Under the pieces are notes generated by a model that was not told the origin of the DNA, did no database searches, and was given only the letters and a program-made list of their open reading frames with translations. A stretch of DNA of 64,000 nucleotides. Origin: Gluconacetobacter tumulisoli. GTDB lineage: Bacteria; Pseudomonadota; Alphaproteobacteria; Acetobacterales; Acetobacteraceae. The DNA is taken from NCBI RefSeq assembly GCF_014174155.1, contig NZ_JABEQM010000001.1, positions 248,001-312,000 of the forward strand, read 5' to 3'. Position 1 is the stretch's first letter. Each line of letters begins with the position of its first letter. Both the position numbers and the translations under genes were made by a program. Of this stretch, positions 58,127 to 64,000 are shown one piece after another.

Positions 58127-59530
58127 CTAGAGAAACGGGGCCGGGTCGACCGCCGCATCGCCGTGGCGCAATTGCACGAACAGGGTCGGCCGACCACCCT
58201 GGCCTGCCCAGTCCGGCATGCGGCCGACGGGCGCGCCTTTCGCCAGCGTCTGGCCGGTGGAGACGGCAAGCGCGCCCAGCCCCGCCAGCACGAAGCGGTA
58301 ATGCCGCCCGCAATCCAGGATTGCCATCTGCCCGTAAGAGCGGAACGGTCCCGCGAAATCGACCTGCCCCGCGCAGGGGGCCCGCACGGCGGCGCCTGCT
58401 GGCGGGGCATAGGTGATGCCCGTGGCAGGCCCGGCCTCGGTCGCGTTGCCCCAGGCGGTGATGACGGTTCCCGGCACCGGCGCGCCGCGTCCGGCGGGCA
58501 TTCCGGCCGGGGGGGCCGTCAGGCCGGGGCCCGGCCCCTGGGCGATGGCCTGCGCGCGGGCGTGGGCGGCGGCGGCCTCGTCGGTGCGGTGCGCGCGGGC
58601 GGCCTCCTGCGCCGCGCGTTCCAGCCGGTCCTCGGCGGCCTGTTCCAGCGCCTCGATCCGAGCGACGGCGTCCTGCAGGCTGGACGCCTGGCGCGCGGCG
58701 TCCTCGACCTGCCGGGCGGCCTGGGTGGCGACGGAACTGGAGCGGCGCTGGTCCGCCCGCGCGCGCTCTGCCGCGCGGGCCACCGTGTCGCGCTGGGCGG
58801 CCTGCTGCCGCCGCAGGTCCGCCAGGCGTGCGCCTTCGCGCGTCAGATCGTCGTCCAGGCGGGCCAGTTCGGCGCGCCGGACGCGAATCGCGCCGGCCTG
58901 CCGCTCCAGCCGCGCCGACAGGCCGCGCACGACCAGCAGTCCGGTGATCGCGCGGTCCGGGGGCAGGGGGGCGGCCAGCAGCGTATCGGCGGGATAGCGC
59001 GCCAGCCGCGCCGCCAGTGGCAGCATCGGCGCCATTTCGGCCGAATCCCGGTCCAGGTCGGCGCGCAGGCGCGCCTGTTCGGCCTGCAGGGTGGCGACCC
59101 GGTCGGCCAGGTCGGCCGTCCGCTGTTCGGTGTCCTGCAGGCGGGCGGTGGCATCCACGGTTTCGGCCGACAGGGCGGCGGCGCGGGCGGTGTCCTGTTG
59201 CGCGCGGGCCTGCGCGGCATTCCGTGCGGCGGTGCGGGCCTGCAGGTCGCGGGATTGCTGCTGCTGCCGGGCGACCAGGGCCTGCTGCTGCGCGCGCGCG
59301 CGTTCGACCTCGCGCCGTGCCGCGGCCGCGGCGGCGTCCGCGCGGGGTGTCGCCGCATGGCCCGGTGCTTGGCCGGCCGGCGCATGATGGACGGGCGAGG
59401 ACCGCGCGGGGGCGCGGCGGGGCGTCCCGTGGGGATCGCCCCAGGCCGGGGCAACGGGGGCCAGCAGGCAGGCCAGCAGGGCCGGGCCGGCCGGCCCCGC
59501 CAGCCCGGCAGGGCGAAGGCGGCGGTTCAG
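58127..59530 (-). CDS. EnvC-like murein hydrolase activator (non-canonical start)
   Basis: The protein has a signal peptide, a long alanine/arginine/glutamine-rich coiled coil and a C-terminal LytM (M23) domain. The LytM metal ligands are not recognisable (GITYAPPAG, LFVQLRHGDAAVDP), as expected for an EnvC-type activator of amidases rather than an enzyme. The first ATG/GTG/TTG is GTG 59158, but the frame continues upstream with uninterrupted coding character to a signal-like segment (NRRLRPAGLAG, then ALLACLLAPVAPAWG). I therefore place the start at CTG 59530, overlapping the gpmI stop (CTGA), 467 residues. ATC 59533 is another option. Confidence 0.75.
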   Translation of the reverse strand: MNRRLRPAGLAGPAGPALLACLLAPVAPAWGDPHGTPRRAPARSSPVHHAPAGQAPGHAATPRADAAAAAARREVERARAQQQALVARQQQQSRDLQARTAARNAAQARAQQDTARAAALSAETVDATARLQDTEQRTADLADRVATLQAEQARLRADLDRDSAEMAPMLPLAARLARYPADTLLAAPLPPDRAITGLLVVRGLSARLERQAGAIRVRRAELARLDDDLTREGARLADLRRQQAAQRDTVARAAERARADQRRSSSVATQAARQVEDAARQASSLQDAVARIEALEQAAEDRLERAAQEAARAHRTDEAAAAHARAQAIAQGPGPGLTAPPAGMPAGRGAPVPGTVITAWGNATEAGPATGITYAPPAGAAVRAPCAGQVDFAGPFRSYGQMAILDCGRHYRFVLAGLGALAVSTGQTLAKGAPVGRMPDWAGQGGRPTLFVQLRHGDAAVDPAPFL

Positions 59531-61113
59531 GATGCCGGTTTCTCGCCCAGCAGCGAGGAGCCGGTCATTGCTGCCGGCTTCGGCAGGCCCATCAGGGCCA
59601 GCAGCGTCGGCGCCAGATCGGCCAGCCGCCCGTCATGCAGGCGGGCCTCCGGCACCCCGGTCAGCACCACCGGGACGACGTTGAGCGTGTGGGCGGTGTG
59701 CGGGCCGCCGGTCGCGGGGTCGAACATCGTCTCGGCATTGCCGTGGTCGGCGGTGACCAGCAGGGCGCCGCGCTGGCGATGGACGGCCTCGATCAGCCGC
59801 CGCAGGCCCCGGTCCACGGCCTCGACGGCCTTGACGGCGGCGCTGAACACGCCGGTATGGCCGACCATGTCGGGGTTGGCGTAGTTCAGGACGATCAGGT
59901 CGTACTTGCCGCTCTCGATCGCCTCGACTGCCTTCGCCGTCAGTTCGGGGGCCGACATCTCCGGCTGCAGGTCGTAGGTCGCCACCTTGGGCGAGGGGAC
60001 CATGATCCGGTCCTCGCCGGGCAGCTGGGCCTCCTTGCCGCCGTTCAGGAAGTAGGTGACGTGGGGATATTTCTCGGTCTCGGCCATGCGCAACTGCCGA
60101 CGTCCGGCACGCGAGACGACCTCGCCCAGCAGGTCGTCCAGCGATTGCGGGGGAAAAAGCACGCCGATCAGCGCCGCCAGCCGGTCGCTGTAGCGTGTCA
60201 TGCCCACGACGGCGGCGAAATGGACGACCCGATCGCGGGGGAAGCCCTCGAAATTCGGTTCCAGCAGCGCGTCAAGCAGCTGGCGGATGCGGTCGGCGCG
60301 GAAATTGAAGGACAGGATGCCATCCCCGTCCTTCATGCCGGCGTATGGCCCGATGACGGTCGGCGGCAGGAATTCGTCGGTGATGCCGTCCTTGTATGCG
60401 GCGTCGAGCACCGCCAGCGGATCGTCGCCATGCGGCCCCTTGGCCGAGACGATGGCGTCATACGCCTTCGTGACGCGGTCCCAGCGCCGGTCGCGGTCCA
60501 TGGCGAAATAGCGGCCCGAGACGGTGGCGATCGCAACCGCGTCCGGCAGTGCCTGGCGCAGGCGCGCGACATAATCCCGGCCGGCATGCGGCGGGGTGTC
60601 GCGGCCGTCGGTAAAGACGTGGAAGGCCACCGGCACACCGGCCTCGACCAGGATCTTCGCCAGCGCCACGGCATGGTCCTGATGGGCATGCACGCCGCCG
60701 GGCGAGACCAGGCCCATCAGGTGACAGGTGCCGCCGCTGGCCTTCAGCGTGTCGATCAGGCCGGTCAGGACGGGATTGGCCGCCAGGCTGCCGTCGCGGA
60801 TGGCGCGGAAGATGCGCGGCAATTCCTGCATCACCACCCGGCCCGCGCCGATATTGAGATGTCCGACCTCGGAATTGCCCATCTGCCCGTCCGGCAGCCC
60901 GACATCCTCGCCGCTGGTCCTGAGGAAGGCATGTGGCCCTTCCTGCCAGAGCCGGTCGAAGGCCGGGGTGTAGGCGGCGTGGACGGCGTTGTCCGACACG
61001 TCTTCCCGCCACCCGAAGCCGTCGAGGATGGCCAGCATGACAGGCCGTCGGGCCTGGGGACTGCCCGGAGGGGCGCCCTGGAGATCGTCCTGGGGGGATG
61101 TCTTGTCGGACAT
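59527..61113 (-). CDS. gpmI: 2,3-bisphosphoglycerate-independent phosphoglycerate mutase
   Basis: This glycolytic enzyme interconverts 3- and 2-phosphoglycerate and needs manganese. The 528-residue product has LAILDGFGWRED (Asp31) and the catalytic serine Ser81 in GQMGNSEVGHLNIGAGR. C-terminal metal-site segments (NYANPDMVGHTG and LVTADHGNAE) are present. It is the first gene of gpmI-envC-ctpA-rppH, a conserved alphaproteobacterial order. Confidence 0.97.
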   Translation of the reverse strand: MSDKTSPQDDLQGAPPGSPQARRPVMLAILDGFGWREDVSDNAVHAAYTPAFDRLWQEGPHAFLRTSGEDVGLPDGQMGNSEVGHLNIGAGRVVMQELPRIFRAIRDGSLAANPVLTGLIDTLKASGGTCHLMGLVSPGGVHAHQDHAVALAKILVEAGVPVAFHVFTDGRDTPPHAGRDYVARLRQALPDAVAIATVSGRYFAMDRDRRWDRVTKAYDAIVSAKGPHGDDPLAVLDAAYKDGITDEFLPPTVIGPYAGMKDGDGILSFNFRADRIRQLLDALLEPNFEGFPRDRVVHFAAVVGMTRYSDRLAALIGVLFPPQSLDDLLGEVVSRAGRRQLRMAETEKYPHVTYFLNGGKEAQLPGEDRIMVPSPKVATYDLQPEMSAPELTAKAVEAIESGKYDLIVLNYANPDMVGHTGVFSAAVKAVEAVDRGLRRLIEAVHRQRGALLVTADHGNAETMFDPATGGPHTAHTLNVVPVVLTGVPEARLHDGRLADLAPTLLALMGLPKPAAMTGSSLLGEKPAS

Positions 61114-61293
61114 GGGTATTCTCTCCCGTGGTTTTGTCCGTCATGATGGCACCAAACGACGGGCTTGCGAAATGCCTTGTCGATGCAAACCTGCGATGGA
61201 TCGTTCAGGCCAGCCCGGCCGACGTTCCCCGGGGAATGTTCCGGCGCGGCGCGGTGCGGCCGTTTTCCACACGATCATGCAGGAGACAGACGG
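61114..61293. promoter_or_regulatory. Divergent spacer gpmI / msrB with a short palindrome
   Basis: The spacer contains the perfect 12-bp palindrome TTCCCCGGGGAA at 61225-61236, embedded in an imperfect 18-mer. No clear sigma-70 pair is seen for either gene. Confidence 0.3.
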
Positions 61294-61689
61294 ATGGAAC
61301 AGGACAAGGCGGGCTGCGGCACGGGATGCGGCGTGCTGACGCCGGAGCAGGTCCGCGTGATGCGCGAACATGGCACCGAACGTCCGGGCTCCAGCCCCCT
61401 GAACGACGAGAAGCGCCCGGGCCTGTATCGCTGTGCGGCCTGCGGAACGCCGCTGTTCCGGTCGGAGACCAAGTATGAGAGCGGCAGCGGCTGGCCATCC
61501 TATTTCGATGCGCTGCCCGGGGCGGTCGAGACCACGGTCGATACCAGCCATGGCATGGTCCGCGTCGAGGTGCATTGCGCGTCCTGCAAGGGTCATCTGG
61601 GCCATGTCTTCCCCGACGGTCCGCGTCCGACCGGGCGGCGATACTGCATGAACGGCGTGGCGCTGGATTTCGTACCCGATACGCAATAG
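61294..61689 (+). CDS. msrB: Peptide-methionine (R)-S-oxide reductase
   Basis: MsrB repairs oxidised methionine in proteins. ATG 61294 (131 residues) has GGAGACAG upstream. Zinc cysteines are Cys47, Cys50, Cys95 and Cys98, and the catalytic cysteine is Cys118 (RRYCMNG). The family blocks [13 protein letters not shown] and [11 protein letters not shown] are intact. An N-terminal CGTGCG motif adds two extra cysteines of unknown role. Confidence 0.95.
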   Translation: MEQDKAGCGTGCGVLTPEQVRVMREHGTERPGSSPLNDEKRPGLYRCAACGTPLFRSETKYESGSGWPSYFDALPGAVETTVDTSHGMVRVEVHCASCKGHLGHVFPDGPRPTGRRYCMNGVALDFVPDTQ

Positions 61690-61721
61690 GCGCGCCGTCC
61701 GGTGTGATCTAAAAGGGTGCC

Positions 61722-62375
61722 ATGACCGAACGAAAGACATCCCACCCTTCCTCCGTGGTCGTGCTCGACCACCCGCTTGTCCAGCACAAGCTGACGCGTC
61801 TGCGCCAGAAGGCGACCTCCACGGCAGGGTTCCGGCGCCTGACGCGGGAACTCAGCCTGCTGATGGCCTACGAGGCGACCCGCGACCTGCCGCTGGAAGC
61901 GGTCGAGATCGAGACGCCGCTGGAGAAGACCCAGGGCCATCTCCTGTCGGGCAAGAAGCTCTGCCTGGTGTCGATCCTGCGGGCGGGCAACGGGATCCTG
62001 GACGGGATGCTGGACCTCGTGCCCGCCGCCCGCGTGGGACATATCGGCCTGTTCCGGGATCCGACGACCCTGGAGCCGGTCGAATATTACATGAAGCTGC
62101 CCGAGGATATCGCCGAGCGCGTATGCATCGTCGTCGATCCGATGCTGGCGACCGGGCACAGCGCCGCCGCGGCGATCGACCGGCTGAAGCGTGCGGGCGC
62201 CCGGCAGATCGTGTTCGTCTGCCTGCTGGCGGCCCCCGAAGGGGTGGCGTTCCTGTCGGGCGCGCATCCGGACGTGAAGATCGTCACCTGTTCAATCGAC
62301 CGCGAACTGGACGATCACGGCTATATCCGGCCCGGCCTGGGCGATGCCGGCGACCGCCTGTTCGGCACCAAATAG
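61722..62375 (+). CDS. upp: Uracil phosphoribosyltransferase
   Basis: This pyrimidine salvage enzyme makes UMP from uracil and PRPP. The 217-residue product has the PRPP-binding loop [11 protein letters not shown] (residues 137-147), the uracil-binding C-terminus ([21 protein letters not shown]), and the [13 protein letters not shown] stretch. It starts 32 bp after msrB. A dodecin gene lies 65 bp downstream on the same strand. Confidence 0.97.
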   Translation: MTERKTSHPSSVVVLDHPLVQHKLTRLRQKATSTAGFRRLTRELSLLMAYEATRDLPLEAVEIETPLEKTQGHLLSGKKLCLVSILRAGNGILDGMLDLVPAARVGHIGLFRDPTTLEPVEYYMKLPEDIAERVCIVVDPMLATGHSAAAAIDRLKRAGARQIVFVCLLAAPEGVAFLSGAHPDVKIVTCSIDRELDDHGYIRPGLGDAGDRLFGTK

Positions 62376-62385
62376 GGGCCGCGCC

Positions 62386-62410
62386 GGAACCGTCGCCGCC
62401 GGACATCGTT
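62386..62410 (+). promoter_or_regulatory. EcfG-type general stress promoter for dodecin
   Basis: GGAAC (62386-62390) and CGTT (62407-62410) are separated by 16 bp, an exact match to the general-stress sigma consensus. A start site would be near 62416-62420, giving a leader of about 21-25 nt with the ribosome binding site AGGGAG at 62428-62433. Confidence 0.65.
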
Positions 62411-62448
62411 TCCCTTTTCACAGGATCAGGGAGAAAAACGATGTCCGG
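62399..62448 (+). promoter_or_regulatory. 13-bp inverted repeat sequestering the dodecin start codon
   Basis: CCGGACATCGTTT (62399-62411) is the exact reverse complement of AAACGATGTCCGG (62436-62448), which contains the ATG at 62441. The 24-nt loop holds the ribosome binding site. The left arm overlaps the stress promoter -10 motif, so it is transcribed only in RNA starting further upstream, such as upp read-through. Confidence 0.7.
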
Positions 62449-62653
62449 TCATGTGTACAAGGTCCTCGAACTGGTCGGATCGTCGCCCGACACGGTCGAG
62501 GGCGCGATTGCCGCCGCCCTGGGCCGCGCGTCCGAAACTGTGCATTCCATCCGCTGGTTCGAGGTCGTGGGAACGCGCGGCCACGTCGTCGACGGCAAGG
62601 TCAGCCATTACCAGGTCACACTGAAGGTAGGCTTCACCCTCGACGAGGTGTGA
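62441..62653 (+). CDS. Dodecin family flavin-binding protein
   Basis: Dodecins form hollow dodecamers that store flavins or related ligands and protect them. The 70-residue product starts [23 protein letters not shown] and has the ligand-stacking tryptophan in [14 protein letters not shown] and the [12 protein letters not shown] end. A stress-type promoter and an inverted repeat over the start codon lie directly upstream. A longer in-frame ORF upstream is antisense-like noise within upp. Confidence 0.94.
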   Translation: MSGHVYKVLELVGSSPDTVEGAIAAALGRASETVHSIRWFEVVGTRGHVVDGKVSHYQVTLKVGFTLDEV

Positions 62654-62700
62654 ATGGCTGGCCGTGGATGGTGCCCGAAGGATGCCAAAAAACTGGTTTG

Positions 62701-62746
62701 CAGAGGCGACGCCTCTGGCGGGGCGCGGGAGAGCGCCCCGCGTTTT
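62701..62746. terminator. Paired hairpins between dodecin and ilvA
   Basis: GCGGGGCGC (62718-62726) and GCGCCCCGC (62733-62741) are followed by TTTT, a terminator for dodecin on +. Next to it CAGAGGCG/CGCCTCTG (62701-62717, 1-nt centre) is a 17-bp palindrome, which on - is followed by a T-rich stretch and could terminate ilvA. Confidence 0.75.
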
Positions 62747-63963
62747 CAGACCCGTCGGACGATATAGGTCTTCGACAGTTCGCCCATGATGTCCAGCGCG
62801 TGCGACGGATCGCGGGCCTCGATCATCACTTCCAGTTCCGCCGCCTGAACGCTGGGTGCGGTGAACAGGCGCTGGTGCGAGACCTCGATGATGTTGCCCC
62901 CGGCCTCGCCGATGGTGCGCGAGATGTCGGCCAGGATGCCCGGCCGGTCGGGGATTTCCATCTTCAGGCACAGCAGCCGTCCGTCGCGCAGCAGCGACCG
63001 CAGCAGGGTGTTGGCCAGGATTCGGCTATCGATGTTGCCGCCGGTCACCGGTAGGGCGATCCGTTTGCCCTGGAACAGTTCAGGATAGGTCAGCACGGCC
63101 GCCAGCGCGGTGGCGCCTGCGCCCTCGCTGACCTGCTTGGCGCCCTCGGCCATCAGGGTGATCGCGTCCTCGACCGCGCGTTCGGGCACCACCAGCACGC
63201 GCGACACATGATGGCGGATGACCTCCAGCGGCTGGCGGCCGATCTGCAGGACGGCGATGCCCTCGGCGATGGTGGCGCCGCCGGTGGGCATGATTTCGTC
63301 GCCGGGAAAGGCGGACAGCGACGAATGGCTTTCGACCTGCACGCCAACGACATCTATGCCCGGGCGAAGGGCGGCGGCCACGACCGCGCAGCCCGACAGC
63401 AGGCCGCCGCCGCCGATCGGACCGACGAACATGTCCAGCGGCCCGGCATCCTCGAATAGTTCCAGCGCGAACGTGCCCTGGCCGGCCATGACCGCCGGAT
63501 CGTCGTAGGGGTGGACGAACACGCGCCCTTCGCGCTGGCACAAGGCGTTGGCGTGGGCGGTGGCCTCGGCGAAGCTGCTGCCTTCCAGGACGACGCGCGC
63601 GCCCCAGGCGGCGGTGCGCGTCACCTTGGCCGCCGGGGTGAAGCGCGGCATCACGATGACCGCGTCGATCTCCAGCAGGGCGGCATGGCGGGCCACGCCC
63701 TGGGCATGGTTGCCGGCGGATACGGTGATGACGCCGCGTTCGCGCTCCGCCGGGGTCAGCAGCGCGAGCTTGTTGGCGGCGCCGCGTTCCTTGAACGATC
63801 CCACCGCCTGCAGATTGTCGAGCTTGAGCACGATATCCGCGCCCGTCGCCTTCGACAGGGCATGCGACGGCACGGTGGGCGTCCGCAGGATGCGCCCCTC
63901 GATGCGGGACGCGGCCGCGCGCACGTCATCCAGGGTGATCATGCCCGTCCTCAGCATGTCCAT
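62746..63963 (-). CDS. ilvA: Threonine ammonia-lyase with C-terminal ACT domain
   Basis: This PLP enzyme deaminates threonine to 2-oxobutyrate, the first step to isoleucine, or works catabolically. The 405-residue product has the PLP lysine Lys58 in GSFKERGA, the SAGNHAQGVA loop and the phosphate-binding GPIGGGGLLSGC. An ACT domain at about 325-405 suggests amino-acid regulation. Length fits the short, single-ACT type. ATG 63963 is assigned; ATG 63957 or 63942 are alternatives. Biosynthetic versus catabolic role is not decided by the sequence. Confidence 0.93.
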   Translation of the reverse strand: MDMLRTGMITLDDVRAAASRIEGRILRTPTVPSHALSKATGADIVLKLDNLQAVGSFKERGAANKLALLTPAERERGVITVSAGNHAQGVARHAALLEIDAVIVMPRFTPAAKVTRTAAWGARVVLEGSSFAEATAHANALCQREGRVFVHPYDDPAVMAGQGTFALELFEDAGPLDMFVGPIGGGGLLSGCAVVAAALRPGIDVVGVQVESHSSLSAFPGDEIMPTGGATIAEGIAVLQIGRQPLEVIRHHVSRVLVVPERAVEDAITLMAEGAKQVSEGAGATALAAVLTYPELFQGKRIALPVTGGNIDSRILANTLLRSLLRDGRLLCLKMEIPDRPGILADISRTIGEAGGNIIEVSHQRLFTAPSVQAAELEVMIEARDPSHALDIMGELSKTYIVRRV

Positions 63964-63967
63964 GCCC

Positions 63968-64000
63968 TCAGCCGTAGGTGACGGCCAGGATCTCGTAGGT
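63968..64000 (-). CDS. Possible 3' end of an upstream gene (cut by window edge)
   Basis: The last ten codons before a TGA read TYEILAVTYG on the - strand, ending 4 bp before the ilvA start. This is too short to identify; it may be the tail of a co-transcribed gene, or an open frame by chance. Confidence 0.25.
   Translation of the reverse strand, partial: TYEILAVTYG

Noticed and set aside
58843-59454. An alternative minus-strand frame starting MPRPGAIPTGRP as the N-terminus of the EnvC-like protein
   Set aside because: It is in a different frame, is Pro/Arg-rich and lacks a signal peptide; the frame continuous with the LytM domain has the signal.
61224-61241. GTTC...GTTC as an alphaproteobacterial LexA box before msrB
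   Set aside because: The spacing is 10 bp rather than the required 7; the palindrome TTCCCCGGGGAA there is noted instead.

Overview
The window is chromosomal DNA from a GC-rich alphaproteobacterium. Gene order, protein sequences and a CcrM-type methyltransferase point to an acetic acid bacterium (Acetobacteraceae, Gluconacetobacter or Komagataeibacter-like). That placement is from memory of the families; no database was searched. I see no tRNA, rRNA, insertion sequence, prophage, CRISPR array or broken gene.

Layout: (1) 1-25100, the transcription and translation super-cluster, all on +: rpoB (5' end cut by the window edge), rpoC, rpsL, rpsG, tuf, then the S10, spc and alpha operons (rpsJ to rplO, secY, adk, rpsM, rpsK, rpoA, rplQ). 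fusA is absent between rpsG and tuf; rpmJ and rpsD are absent from the alpha operon. (2) 25200-27830, a NitT/TauT-type ABC importer (binding protein, permease, ATPase) of unknown substrate. (3) 28070-28600, two small stress-type membrane proteins. (4) 28712-38244 on -, an MdtABC-like RND efflux operon with its own outer-membrane factor. (5) 38537-40755, a second CsbD-like stress protein, then rnhB-ccrM. (6) 40847-48675 on -, a moxR-DUF58-BatA/DUF4159-vWA/GATase operon plus a secreted ankyrin protein; divergent from it on + are DUF1285, a tRNA nucleotidyltransferase and an ABC exporter (48735-52580). (7) 52925-56027, EmrAB-like export genes and a NUDIX hydrolase. (8) 56044-61113 on -, gpmI-envC-ctpA-rppH, an envelope and cell-division cluster. 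(9) 61294-63970, msrB, upp and a dodecin gene on +, then threonine ammonia-lyase (ilvA) on -.

The coding content is mostly conserved; the most interesting signals are regulatory. Three small stress genes (DUF1328, CsbD-like, dodecin) each have a match to the alphaproteobacterial general-stress sigma factor consensus (EcfG/SigT type, GGAAC-N16/17-CGTT). At the dodecin gene this promoter overlaps one arm of a perfect 13-bp inverted repeat whose other arm contains the start codon. This suggests that upp read-through RNA would hide the start codon while stress-promoter RNA would leave it free. The rnhB-ccrM leader contains six GANTC sites (the CcrM target) in 138 bp, and the two best ribosomal promoters (rpsL and rpsM) have a TTGACTC -35 region that itself contains GANTC. 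Other sites worth checking are a TetR-style palindrome before the EmrAB-like pair, an inverted repeat around the rpsM -10 box, and an EnvC-like gene whose coding frame runs well upstream of any ATG, GTG or TTG.
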